DNA of 64,000 nt from Acidobacteriota bacterium (GTDB taxonomy: Bacteria > Acidobacteriota > Terriglobia > Terriglobales > Acidobacteriaceae), in assembly GCA_013289685.1 (NCBI GenBank), contig JABCZL010000017.1, positions 1 through 64,000 on the forward strand, in the 5' to 3' direction. The position numbers and the translations under genes are program-made. Positions 16,177 to 23,058 of the stretch are shown here, piece by piece; within the stretch, counting starts at the first letter, position 1, and each line of letters begins with the position of its first letter. The notes under the pieces are model-generated. The model ran no database searches. It saw nothing but the letters and a program-made list of their open reading frames with translations, and was not told the DNA's origin.

Positions 16177-18099
16177 TTACGCCTTTACGGCGCCGTACTT
16201 CGCTTCGGCGCGTGCCAATGCACGGTCGAACACTTTACGGAATACGCGCTTGAGCAATGGGCTCTTTTCCACGCGCTTGGCAACACGCTCTCCGTAAGTG
16301 CTGTAGAGAGCCATAACCAGCTTCGCGAATGGACCAGTCTTCTGCCAATCGTTGACCAGCCACTTGCGGACCAAGTTGACGCGCGGACCGGTGAAGAAGC
16401 TCTCGCCGAAGACCACAGCGGCGATGTAGCACGGTACGAACGGTCCGATGCCGGTACGGATGGCGCTGACCCATGGCAGATAGTGTGCGAGAACTTCCTG
16501 GACATAGGTGCCAAACGTCCACTGTCTCGTCACAATCGGCCATTCAATCGCGTAATAATCTCTTTGGGTTAGGAACGCCGCAACAGCCGGGATGCGCGAG
16601 TGCGGGTAGGGATTCGTCTTGATGTTGTAGAACAAAGTGCCCTGCGGGAACATCGGGTGTAGCCGGACCGGAATAGCCGCGCCGCCCTCAGGGTTGATGC
16701 TGTACTTCGACTTGTAAGCGGTCACCATGAACCCGCCCATCAGTCCGCCCTGCTCATCGCGGGTGTACGGGAAGATGTAGCTGTTGGTGCCGGTCGAAGA
16801 ATAAACGATGGCCGATTCAAGTGAGGCGCGCACATCGGCAGAAACCCAGATCTCATCCGGTTGCGCCTGATAGTTGTTCCAGAGATTCTGCAGGTCGGTT
16901 TCGATTTCTTTGACCTGGCCGTTGCCGGCTGCGGTGAACGAGCCGCCGTTCATGTCCGTCCAGAATCCGTTCTGGAAAGCGTAGGTTCCCAGGCCGTCAA
17001 AGTCGGTAGCCTGGAAGCTGTTGTCCACGTTCAAGCCAGCGGCGTTTCCGAGCTGCGTGCCGGTGGCGACCGCGCTGATCGTGTAGCTAGGCCAAGCCGT
17101 GATTGCGCCTAGCTTGATGTTGCCGGTGGCTGCGGCGACGTTGACGCCCCAGAACCAGGCGTATCCAACAGCACCCTTCACGGCAGGCACCGACACGGCG
17201 ACCGTCTGGAAGGTGGAGTTCGTCGTGACGATCGCGGCCACGTTCGAAATCGCGCTCAAGCCGCAGCTTACGTTCGTCGTCGTGCCGTCTGCGTTCTGGC
17301 GCAGATAGTTGGTCGTTAGACCGTTGGCAACCGATGGCGGCGCAGCGTATCCAGCCTGACCACCAGGGTTCATACCGAACGGAGTGATGGCCACAACAGC
17401 CGCGACGACGTTCGCGCCGGTTCCGAGCACGCCAGTTCCAACAGCGAGCGCGGCCGTAACGTTGGGCGCCTGACCAAGTGCGTAACCGAGGTTTCCGGCA
17501 GCGGTTCCGGAGTTACCCCACAACGTCATCATCTCCTCTTGGAGGCGCAACCGAGCCAGGTTACGGAAATGTTCGTCCGCCAGGTTATCGGTGTAGCCTT
17601 CGCCGGCGAACTGTGCCGTGAAGGTCTCACCGGCGTCCATGCCCAACTCTTTATACGTCGCCAGGTAGTCCACTTCGTTCGGCGTGGCGATCGCATTACG
17701 CTGACCTTCGAGCAAGCCGGCGTAAACGAACGTGGAGTTCGGGTTTCTCGTTGCCTTCCAGTGGGCCGCGGTGCCGACGCCGGCATTCACGCGCCCCATG
17801 CGGGGGATCGATTGAATGAACGGCGTAAGCAAAGGGAACAGGAAATAGGCGGGGCCGCGAAGGTCGAAGAAGTTGAAGCCCGTCGCCGTCGTCAGTCCGG
17901 CCTTGATGAGTTGGCGACCGACCGCCTTGATCAAAGGATGGTCCAGCTTCCATTCCTTTGGAGGGATAGTCCCGCCCATGGTTGTGGGCATGGCTTTCTT
18001 CATCAGCTCGTCCAAAGGAGAGCCTGGAGCCATTTGCTTGGCCAAGTTGGCGCGAGCTTCCACCACATTGGCCTTATAAAGCGGTTGATCGATTCGCAT
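16177..18099 (-). CDS. Major capsid protein, HK97-like, with C-terminal extension
   Basis: The 640-residue product follows the protease and scaffold-like genes, the classic capsid order, with AGGAG before the start. VYAGLLEGQRNAIATPNEVDYLA, WVSADVRASLESAIV and the late IPVRLHPMFPQGTLFY fit HK97-type capsid proteins of the Mu/T5-like long form. Residues 215-390 look like an inserted beta-rich domain. The last 110 residues, starting near PCYIAAVVFGE, are basic and helical and resemble CFI-type C-terminal tails seen on other proteins, unusual for a capsid. Confidence 0.8.
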   Translation of the reverse strand: MRIDQPLYKANVVEARANLAKQMAPGSPLDELMKKAMPTTMGGTIPPKEWKLDHPLIKAVGRQLIKAGLTTATGFNFFDLRGPAYFLFPLLTPFIQSIPRMGRVNAGVGTAAHWKATRNPNSTFVYAGLLEGQRNAIATPNEVDYLATYKELGMDAGETFTAQFAGEGYTDNLADEHFRNLARLRLQEEMMTLWGNSGTAAGNLGYALGQAPNVTAALAVGTGVLGTGANVVAAVVAITPFGMNPGGQAGYAAPPSVANGLTTNYLRQNADGTTTNVSCGLSAISNVAAIVTTNSTFQTVAVSVPAVKGAVGYAWFWGVNVAAATGNIKLGAITAWPSYTISAVATGTQLGNAAGLNVDNSFQATDFDGLGTYAFQNGFWTDMNGGSFTAAGNGQVKEIETDLQNLWNNYQAQPDEIWVSADVRASLESAIVYSSTGTNSYIFPYTRDEQGGLMGGFMVTAYKSKYSINPEGGAAIPVRLHPMFPQGTLFYNIKTNPYPHSRIPAVAAFLTQRDYYAIEWPIVTRQWTFGTYVQEVLAHYLPWVSAIRTGIGPFVPCYIAAVVFGESFFTGPRVNLVRKWLVNDWQKTGPFAKLVMALYSTYGERVAKRVEKSPLLKRVFRKVFDRALARAEAKYGAVKA

Positions 18100-18132
18100 T
18101 TTAAGTTCTCCTATTGGACTGCAAAGAAATCG

Positions 18133-18855
18133 TTACCCTTCGTCGTCGACCTTGATCAGGTGCTCGAACTGCAACGACACATTCGGCTTTGTCTGCATCG
18201 GCGGCTGGCCTGGGCGAGTAACAGCGGTCAAGCCAGAACCGTAAGCTGCCGGCGCAGCCGGGATCACACTCTTGACGCTGTCGGGCCTGATGTCATTGCC
18301 AAGAGCGCGCTGCACTTCTTGAACGATCGCGGCCTTGATGAAGTTAAGGGTGTCCGGATCGTTGTTCATCATTTCCCGAGCCTTCTGAACGAGCGCCATC
18401 TTGGTTTCGTCGAGCATCTGTTCGATGTTGGACACTGGAGCGCCAGCAGCGGCGGCGACAGCGTTAGCTCCGGCGGCTGCCTTGTGCGTAATGGCCGCGG
18501 TCGTGCCGCCCCACTCGGCTACGACGCCCTTCAGAGAGTCGAGATCGGCCTTCGCGACTTCCGCGCGGGCGCGCTCAGACTTCGCTCTTGCTTCGAGCGA
18601 AGCCGACAACGCTTTGAAACTTTCGGCGGCTTTGCCGTGCGCAGCCTTCGAGTCGTCATCATTGTCCTTGGCGTCGTGCGCATCCTTGTTGTCCTTGGCA
18701 AGAGCGGCAAACGCTTTGGACATGGCTTCACTTTGTTCGGCTTCACTCGTGAAGTACGCGATGTCCTTTTCCAGCTGTTCTGCCTGCTTCGCGAGGAAGC
18801 TGGCCATCGAGCGGCCGGCCTTTTCAAGGTCGTTAGGATCGGTCAACTTAAACAT
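18133..18855 (-). CDS. Scaffold-like coiled-coil protein
   Basis: The 240-residue product is highly charged and helical over residues 1-110 (Ala, Lys, Glu, Asp-rich), followed by a Gly/Ala/Pro linker and a short end. AGGAGG precedes the ATG. Position between protease and capsid genes indicates a scaffolding or capsid-assembly protein. Confidence 0.65.
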   Translation of the reverse strand: MFKLTDPNDLEKAGRSMASFLAKQAEQLEKDIAYFTSEAEQSEAMSKAFAALAKDNKDAHDAKDNDDDSKAAHGKAAESFKALSASLEARAKSERARAEVAKADLDSLKGVVAEWGGTTAAITHKAAAGANAVAAAAGAPVSNIEQMLDETKMALVQKAREMMNNDPDTLNFIKAAIVQEVQRALGNDIRPDSVKSVIPAAPAAYGSGLTAVTRPGQPPMQTKPNVSLQFEHLIKVDDEG

Positions 18856-18890
18856 GATGTTTCCTCCTGCCGCCCAAGGACGGCGAACTT

Positions 18891-20177
18891 TTAGGCCACG
18901 TGCATCCGCACTTCGTCGACCATTTCACTGGTCTCTTCATTGACCATTGCAACGAGCGTGGCTGCCATGTCGATCAAGTTTTCCGACAGCATATCTGGAA
19001 GCTGCGAATCCTCGTCGCCTTCCCATTCCTGCTCGTTACACACGGCGTACAAAAGCCGGCAGAAGCGATCCAGGTTTTCGGCCAAAAAAGAAACTTCGTA
19101 CATGCCCTTCGCGAGCTTGCCGAGATCATTGTCGAGATCCAGCAAATGCTGGCTTCGGATCTTTTCAAAGTTCGCGTTGACGCAAATGCGTATGCCCTTG
19201 CGAAGCGTGTCGCGGATGGCAGCGATCTTGTCATTCTCGCTGGCTACATCGATTCCAAACTTTTTGGCGGCCGAAACAATCTTGGCCTTTACCTTTGCCT
19301 TGGCAGACGACGGAATACCCTTGGTCTGGTTGAAGCGCGCCAGGGCATTGCGCGCATGGGCGGCGTCATGAACCGGCAACTTCCAGGTTTCCGTTTTTTC
19401 TGGATCGCCAACGTAGGCGAATGCGCTTGCGTGAAGATCTTTGCCGGCGACGCGCTTGGTCTTTGTCTCCTTGACCATCGCCGCCTTGCTCTTGTCCTTG
19501 TCCTTCGCCGCGTCGACAGGTCCGTCATTCTGAAGATCGACTACTTGCGCCGTGTCGTACGGCTGCTTGTCGATCATGGCTGCTATGTCCGCTTCGATCG
19601 TCTTGCCGGCCTTCAGCGCCGACACAGCCTTTTCGAGAGCGTCGATACGGGCCGGGTCGGTGGAAGCTTCCGTCTTGAGGAACTTCCGCATTTCCACGAC
19701 GCCATCCGCACGTATGAAGGCAAAATGAGCCTGAGGCAAACAAGGATTGTCTACCAGCGAAACTTCGCTCGGATTGGCAACGTACCGCATGCAGCCCTTG
19801 TGCACGGGATCCGGATATTGATCGCCGACTTTGCGGCCGCCCTGGCTGAAACCGGTGTAAGTGCGGTCCTCGACCTTCTTCCATGCCTGGTCGTCGCTTA
19901 CCTTGAAGGTCATTATGATTTCTTTGTCTGAGTCGTTGAACTGGAGATCGATCGCCTTGCCTACGGCGCTCAGTTGATGCATCTCGCGAAGATTTCCAAT
20001 GGATGCACCATCGGTAGCCTTTCTGAACTCGTCACTCCAGGCCTTGTAGTACGGTTTTGATTTTTCGTAGTCGCACACTTCGCGATCTTTGTCCGGCAGT
20101 TCGGCGGTGACGATGCCAGACACTTCACGCTTCACCACATCCACTTTCGAAAAAGGGACAAATAAAGTTTTATCCAT
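18891..20177 (-). CDS. Prohead protease-like protein with DUF6582-type domain
   Basis: The 428-residue protein starts with a XkdF/protease-type region: SIGNLREMHQLSAVGKAID and EVSLVDNPCLPQAHF give a likely catalytic His and Ser. A middle charged linker leads to a segment containing LHASAFAYVGDPEKTETWKL, the kind of domain often fused to phage proteases. The helical C-terminus may act in scaffolding. It should cleave capsid precursors during maturation. Confidence 0.75.
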   Translation of the reverse strand: MDKTLFVPFSKVDVVKREVSGIVTAELPDKDREVCDYEKSKPYYKAWSDEFRKATDGASIGNLREMHQLSAVGKAIDLQFNDSDKEIIMTFKVSDDQAWKKVEDRTYTGFSQGGRKVGDQYPDPVHKGCMRYVANPSEVSLVDNPCLPQAHFAFIRADGVVEMRKFLKTEASTDPARIDALEKAVSALKAGKTIEADIAAMIDKQPYDTAQVVDLQNDGPVDAAKDKDKSKAAMVKETKTKRVAGKDLHASAFAYVGDPEKTETWKLPVHDAAHARNALARFNQTKGIPSSAKAKVKAKIVSAAKKFGIDVASENDKIAAIRDTLRKGIRICVNANFEKIRSQHLLDLDNDLGKLAKGMYEVSFLAENLDRFCRLLYAVCNEQEWEGDEDSQLPDMLSENLIDMAATLVAMVNEETSEMVDEVRMHVA

Positions 20178-20220
20178 TGTGGCGGCTTACGAAAATGTGG
20201 GAACCAACCATCGAGGAAGA

Positions 20221-20249
20221 GATATACACAACAAAACGAGCAGCAACAA
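20221..20249 (-). promoter_or_regulatory. Putative promoter for the capsid operon
   Basis: On the minus strand TTGTTG, a 17-base spacer and TATATC lie about 45 bases upstream of the protease start. This is a reasonable sigma-70-type promoter; no operator decamer is present. Confidence 0.4.
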
Positions 20250-20354
20250 CTACTTTGTTCAGGCCATGGCGGCCTGGGCGGTTTGGCTGAATATCTCCGG
20301 GCGGTAAAAGTGAAGGAAGTTAGTCAAAAGTGACTGTAAACTCAGCAGGTGAAT

Positions 20355-20567
20355 ATGTCGCATGCACCCGTGGAGGAATCACCGCAAGAGCAGTCCGTCT
20401 ATCGCTTCTACACCATGCGCGGGATTTGCGGCCGCTGCCACAAACAGCCCATCGCCAGAGGTTCGATTTCCATGTGCGTTCAGTGTCTTGATGCAAAACG
20501 AGCCATATATCGCAGACTGAGACCGAACGTCATCCCCAACATGGGACGCCCCAGAATAGCTGCTTGA
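20355..20567 (+). CDS. Small zinc-ribbon protein on the plus strand
   Basis: From MSHAPVEES the product is 70 residues (a GTG six bases earlier is possible). CGRCH and CVQC form a likely zinc site, followed by a basic tail. It is a lone plus-strand gene between the capsid operon and the tRNA cluster. AGCAGGTG precedes the start. Confidence 0.55.
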   Translation: MSHAPVEESPQEQSVYRFYTMRGICGRCHKQPIARGSISMCVQCLDAKRAIYRRLRPNVIPNMGRPRIAA

Positions 20568-20570
20568 TAG

Positions 20571-20648
20571 AAGGTGTCCGCCCGGATCGATTCGAACGCT
20601 CACTGTCCGCATTAACAGTGCGGCGTCATGCCGGTTAGACCACCCTCC
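20571..20648 (-). tRNA. tRNA-Asn(GTT)-like, irregular acceptor
   Basis: The anticodon arm CCGCA-CTGTTAA-TGCGG and the T loop TTCGAAT are clear, giving anticodon GTT. The 5' acceptor strand GGAGGGT cannot pair with the expected 3' strand, and the T stem has a mismatch. It may be a tRNA pseudogene or recombinant. Confidence 0.5.
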
Positions 20649-20656
20649 AAAACTTG

Positions 20657-20732
20657 GGGCTGGCGGCAGGCCTCGAACCCGCGACATCTCCATTACAAAT
20701 GGAGCGCTCTGCCAAGCTGAGCTACGCCAGCC
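20657..20732 (-). tRNA. tRNA-Thr(TGT)
   Basis: Acceptor GGCTGGC pairs with GCCAGCC; D arm GCTC...GAGC, anticodon arm CTCCA-TTTGTAA-TGGAG and T arm GCGGG-TTCGAGG-CCTGC are all present. Only CC, not a full CCA, seems encoded at the 3' end. Confidence 0.9.
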
Positions 20733-20908
20733 TAAACTTTTTCCACCGGCTTCAGATGCGGACCATCGTAACTGACGCCGTGGATGTGATTCATCAGAAA
20801 TCCGCTTTCAATCGCCTGCCAGATTTTCTCGGCATCGTCGCCGATGGCGCGTTCTTCGGATCCATCTTCGTACTCGATCTCGACGCGAACAACTTTCTTG
20901 CGTTTCAC
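20732..20908 (-). CDS. 58-residue small protein between tRNAs
   Basis: A GTG start with GGAGG four bases upstream gives a protein beginning MKRKKVVRVEIEYEDG. Its TAG stop overlaps the first base of tRNA-Thr. The acidic sequence is like small phage proteins of unknown role. Missed by ORF callers that ignore short GTG genes. Confidence 0.65.
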   Translation of the reverse strand: MKRKKVVRVEIEYEDGSEERAIGDDAEKIWQAIESGFLMNHIHGVSYDGPHLKPVEKV

Positions 20909-20921
20909 ACTGCCTCCAAAC

Positions 20922-20997
20922 TGGCGGTCCCGGCGCGATTCAAACGCGCATCGTAGTGCTTAGAAGGCACCTGCCCTATTCGTTGGACCACGGGACC
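20922..20997 (-). tRNA. tRNA-Arg(TCT)
   Basis: Acceptor GGTCCCG pairs with CGGGACC, anticodon loop CTTCTAA gives TCT, and GCCA is encoded at the 3' end. It decodes AGA. Confidence 0.9.
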
Positions 20998-21005
20998 GAA
21001 CTTGG

Positions 21006-21077
21006 GGCCGGAAGTGGGATTCGAACCCACGGTCTGCCGATTACGGATCGGCTGCACTGCCGCTGTGCTATCCCGGC
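21006..21077 (-). tRNA. tRNA-Thr(CGT)
   Basis: Acceptor GCCGGGA pairs with TTCCGGC; anticodon arm GCCGA-TCCGTAA-TCGGC gives CGT; T arm GTGGG-TTCGAAT-CCCAC. It decodes ACG. Confidence 0.9.
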
Positions 21078-21082
21078 AAAAC

Positions 21083-21161
21083 TGGTGGGCCGGGTGGGAT
21101 TTGAACCCACGTTGTCGCCGCTTAAAAGGCGGGTGCATTATCCTGCCTCTGCCACCGACCC
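21083..21161 (-). tRNA. tRNA-Lys(TTT)
   Basis: Acceptor GGGTCGG pairs with CCGGCCC, CCA is encoded, and the anticodon loop CTTTTAA gives TTT. The D arm is somewhat long. Confidence 0.85.
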
Positions 21162-21166
21162 GAAAC

Positions 21167-21364
21167 TCATCGCTTCACTGGCAGCATAGCCAGCTTGGCC
21201 ATCTGCGCCATCCACTCCTTGACTTCAGGATCTTTCAGCAACGTATCGAGAGCCAGCTTATCGAAAACGTGCGCGTGCTCTGGCGACGACAACTCTTCCG
21301 CGTGGACGGCAATCGATCCTAACTTGCAAAGCAACCCAGGCGACGGCTTCATCGGATCACTCAT
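21167..21364 (-). CDS. 65-residue protein between tRNA genes
   Basis: From MSDPMKPSPGLL the ORF fills the gap between tRNA-Lys and tRNA-Arg(CCG) almost exactly. It is helical with a Lys/Met-rich end and no known domain. A longer upstream start would run through the tRNA and is rejected. Confidence 0.6.
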   Translation of the reverse strand: MSDPMKPSPGLLCKLGSIAVHAEELSSPEHAHVFDKLALDTLLKDPEVKEWMAQMAKLAMLPVKR

Positions 21365-21368
21365 AATC

Positions 21369-21444
21369 TGGTGGTCCCGCGGCGACTCGAACGCCGATTT
21401 TGCGATTCGGAATCGCATGCTCTCTCCACTTGAACTACGGGACC
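21369..21444 (-). tRNA. tRNA-Arg(CCG)
   Basis: Acceptor GGTCCCG pairs with CGGGACC and CCA is encoded. The anticodon arm TGCGA-TTCCGAA-TCGCA gives CCG, decoding CGG. Confidence 0.9.
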
Positions 21445-21450
21445 TAAGTT

Positions 21451-21544
21451 TGGTACTGGCCGTCGGTGTCGATCCGACCCGTCGCGCCAATCTAGCGCTC
21501 TCCAGAGCTTATAAAACTCCGCCGCACAGCCGGTGCTGGCCAGT
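21451..21544 (-). tRNA. Unusual class II tRNA, anticodon reads TAT
   Basis: Acceptor ACTGGCC pairs perfectly with GGCCAGT and ACCA follows. The D loop is only five bases (GCAC-CGGCT-GTGC), the variable region is long with a GCGC hairpin, and the T loop is ATCGACA. The anticodon stem GGAGT/GCTCT with loop TTTATAA gives TAT (Ile), odd for a long-variable-arm tRNA; a Leu identity by loop shift is possible. Confidence 0.6.
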
Positions 21545-21551
21545 TCAGAAC

Positions 21552-21629
21552 TGGTGGGCCTGGAGAGGCTCGAACTCTCAAGTCTTCCGGTTCGTAGCCG
21601 GATGTCCTATCCATTTGAACGACAGGCCC
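21552..21629 (-). tRNA. tRNA-Arg(ACG)
   Basis: Acceptor GGGCCTG pairs with CAGGCCC, CCA encoded; anticodon arm TCCGG-CTACGAA-CCGGA gives ACG. Confidence 0.9.
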
Positions 21630-21635
21630 TAAACT

Positions 21636-21711
21636 TGGTGCCCGATGATGGATTTGAACCACCGAATGCTCGGGTGTAGACCGAGTGCCTTTGCCGCTTG
21701 GCGAATCGGGC
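21636..21711 (-). tRNA. tRNA-Val(TAC)-like, C at position 33
   Basis: Acceptor GCCCGAT pairs with ATCGGGC and CCA is encoded. The anticodon loop TCTACAC gives TAC by position but has C instead of the near-universal U33. The D and variable regions resemble tRNA-Gln. Confidence 0.7.
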
Positions 21712-21746
21712 GAAACTTAAGATGTTCTTCGTTTATTTATTCGAAA

Positions 21747-21822
21747 TGGTGCCGTCAACCAGAATCGAACTGGCGTCTGTTCCTTGAAAGAGAACCGTGC
21801 TAATCCACTGCACCATGACGGC
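21747..21822 (-). tRNA. tRNA-Glu(TTC)
   Basis: Acceptor GCCGTCA pairs with TGACGGC, ACCA encoded; anticodon arm GTTCT-CTTTCAA-GGAAC gives TTC. Confidence 0.9.
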
Positions 21823-21938
21823 GAATAGAAAATCGGCGCTGGCAGACTGTGCTTGGTTTTCATCCCCTTCATGGACTCAGCAAGCGCCGAAACTTGATGT
21901 GTGAGCAATGAAGTCATTTGTCACATCCTACCACGTAA

Positions 21939-22013
21939 TGGTGGACCCGCAGAGAATCGAACTCTGGTTTTCCATTTAGGAAACGGGCGTCCTATCCGTT
22001 GGACGACGGGTCC
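21939..22013 (-). tRNA. tRNA-Arg(CCT)
   Basis: Acceptor GGACCCG pairs with CGGGTCC, ACCA encoded; loop TTCCTAA gives CCT with one mismatch in the anticodon stem. It decodes AGG. Confidence 0.8.
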
Positions 22014-22024
22014 TCAAAACTAGT

Positions 22025-22099
22025 CCCCAGAGGCCCGCCAAGGTTTCCAATCACCTGTACCGTGCAGCGCTCCTCAGCTATTGGTGACAGCCTCCAGGG
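22025..22099 (-). ncRNA. 75-base structured element of tRNA size, unassigned
   Basis: The ends form a ten-pair helix (CCCTGGAGGC with GCCTCTGGGG), enclosing inner pairs such as TCACC/GGTGA. It sits next to tRNA-Arg(CCT) but has no recognisable T loop or anticodon arm. It could be a small RNA or a decayed tRNA. Confidence 0.3.
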
Positions 22100-22104
22100 A
22101 TTTC

Positions 22105-22365
22105 TTAGACAATATGCGCTGGCGTATGACCGCACTGATTGCAGCGGATCACAACAGAGCGCGGACCGCTATCGCTCATCGCGAGCGACGCACTCCGGCA
22201 TTTTGCGCAGAGCACGCGCGGCAACAGTGGCTCCAAAACGGCCACGGCCACTTCCTTGATCGGCCTGTGTAGCTTAGGCAGAATCTTGTGCAACGCAACC
22301 TTCACCGGTGTCTTCGCAACTTTCACCGGTGCCTTCGATACGCTCGCGCGTTTTTTAGTTTTCAT
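22105..22365 (-). CDS. Basic zinc-ribbon protein
   Basis: GGAGG six bases before the ATG fixes the start MKTKKRASVSK, giving 86 residues. A basic Lys/Ala/Val-rich N-terminus precedes CAKC and CNQCG. It is the first gene downstream of the operator promoter at 22598, ahead of the tRNAs, so it may bind nucleic acid. Confidence 0.65.
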   Translation of the reverse strand: MKTKKRASVSKAPVKVAKTPVKVALHKILPKLHRPIKEVAVAVLEPLLPRVLCAKCRSASLAMSDSGPRSVVIRCNQCGHTPAHIV

Positions 22366-22404
22366 AAATGCCTCCGTCGCGATCATACCAACAGTGGAAC
22401 ATCA

Positions 22405-22436
22405 GCTATGTCCCATTCAGGCTATGTCCCATTCAG
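22405..22436. repeat. Tandem 16-base direct repeat in a leader
   Basis: Two exact adjacent copies of GCTATGTCCCATTCAG lie between the promoter at 22598 and the zinc-ribbon gene. Role unknown; it could be a regulator or RNA-binding site. Confidence 0.7.
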
Positions 22437-22597
22437 GACGCTGATGCGGATGCTTGTTTGTGCGCTTGCCTGAAACGCTTCTGCGCCAGGTTGTTCTTGC
22501 ACTGGACGCTGAAATAAAGCTGCGTGCGAACTCTGGGAGTAAACTGCCGTTTGCAAGGGCAGGCGCACCTTCGTTGTTTGTATTTCGGCATTCCCGC

Positions 22598-22626
22598 TTA
22601 ATAAACGCTTATCGTCCAAGTGTCAA
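22598..22626 (-). promoter_or_regulatory. Promoter with embedded operator for the tRNA operon
   Basis: The minus strand reads TTGACA, 17 bases, TATTAA. The decamer TAAGCGTTTA (22602-22611) fills the end of the spacer and overlaps the -10 box. It lies just after the Y RNA terminator and would drive the zinc-ribbon gene and the tRNAs. Confidence 0.65.
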
Positions 22627-22643
22627 GAAAAAATCTTGCAGAC
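22627..22643 (-). terminator. Terminator of the Ro-Y RNA operon
   Basis: The closing helix of the fourth Y-like RNA (CTTGCGGGC with GTCTGCAAG) is followed directly by ATTTTTTC, a U-run. This is the expected form of an intrinsic terminator, and the next promoter's TTGACA starts inside it. Confidence 0.6.
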
Positions 22644-22701
22644 AAGTTTGTGCGGCAGCGGGTTACATTTGGAAGGTAACGCTGCCACTTCAGCCCGCAA
22701 G
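22635..22701 (-). ncRNA. Y-like RNA 4, minimal form
   Basis: Lower helix CTTGCGGGC/GTCTGCAAG (nine pairs), then the shared internal loop TGAAG...CTT, then GGCAGCG/CGCTGCC and GTTAC/GTAAC closed by a small loop. It keeps the core of the other three units but has no effector domain. It ends the array. Confidence 0.7.
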
Positions 22702-22709
22702 TAAACTTA

Positions 22710-22808
22710 GCCGTAGACAAGTTGTGCCAATCCGCTGTGGGGTGTCAAGCCCACTTTGCAGCCTTGCGGCTGTTTGGAGACGGTAACGAATCGACTTCAG
22801 CCCACGAC
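22710..22808 (-). ncRNA. Y-like RNA 3, two-hairpin head
   Basis: Lower helix GTCGTGGGC/GTCTACGGC, shared loop TGAAG...ACTT and upper helix CGATTCG/CGGATTG. The head holds CAGCC-GCAA-GGCTG and GTGGG...CCCAC hairpins. A short A/U-rich linker separates it from unit 2. Confidence 0.7.
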
Positions 22809-22818
22809 AGAAAATAAA

Positions 22819-22962
22819 GCACGGACAAGGGATGCAATCGGATATGCCTTTCGGCATGCGGCTGCTCTACCAACTGAGCTACGCCCTTCACAGTTGGGAA
22901 GGGCGGTGGGACTCGAACCCACGACCTGCTGCTCCAGATAACCGATTAGCTTCAGCCCGTGC
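22819..22962 (-). ncRNA. Y-like RNA 2 with permuted tRNA mimic (YrlA type)
   Basis: Lower helix GCACGGGC/GTCCGTGC, shared loop TGAAG...CCTT and upper helix TAATCGG/CCGATTG. The head carries a T arm (GTGGG-TTCGAGT-CCCAC) and the 3' acceptor strand CGCCCTT first, a ten-base loop, then AAGGGCG and a D arm (GCTC...GAGC). This is a tRNA in which the 3' half precedes the 5' half, with a GAAA-capped hairpin near the anticodon position. Bacterial YrlA RNAs are known to contain tRNA-like domains and to bind Ro proteins. Confidence 0.8.
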
Positions 22963-22971
22963 GAAACTTTT

Positions 22972-23052
22972 GGCAGAGACAAGGTGTGCCAATCGGAATG
23001 AGGCTTTCGCCCCACCTTTTCGAGAGGTAACCGACTGACTTCAGCCCCTGCC
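22972..23052 (-). ncRNA. Y-like RNA 1
   Basis: Lower helix GGCAGGGGC/GTCTCTGCC (nine pairs), shared loop TGAAGT...CACACCTT, upper helix CAGTCGG/CCGATTG (seven pairs), and a head with short hairpins including GGC-GAAA-GCC. It begins seven bases after the TROVE stop codon. Confidence 0.7.
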
Positions 23053-23058
23053 ATGAAC

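Noticed and set aside
21195..21632. Long plus-strand ORF through the tRNA cluster
   Set aside because: It is an open frame across tRNA genes on the opposite strand, not a gene.
22422..22619. Minus-strand 65-residue ORF in the leader
   Set aside because: It starts inside the promoter and overlaps the 16-base repeats with no ribosome site.
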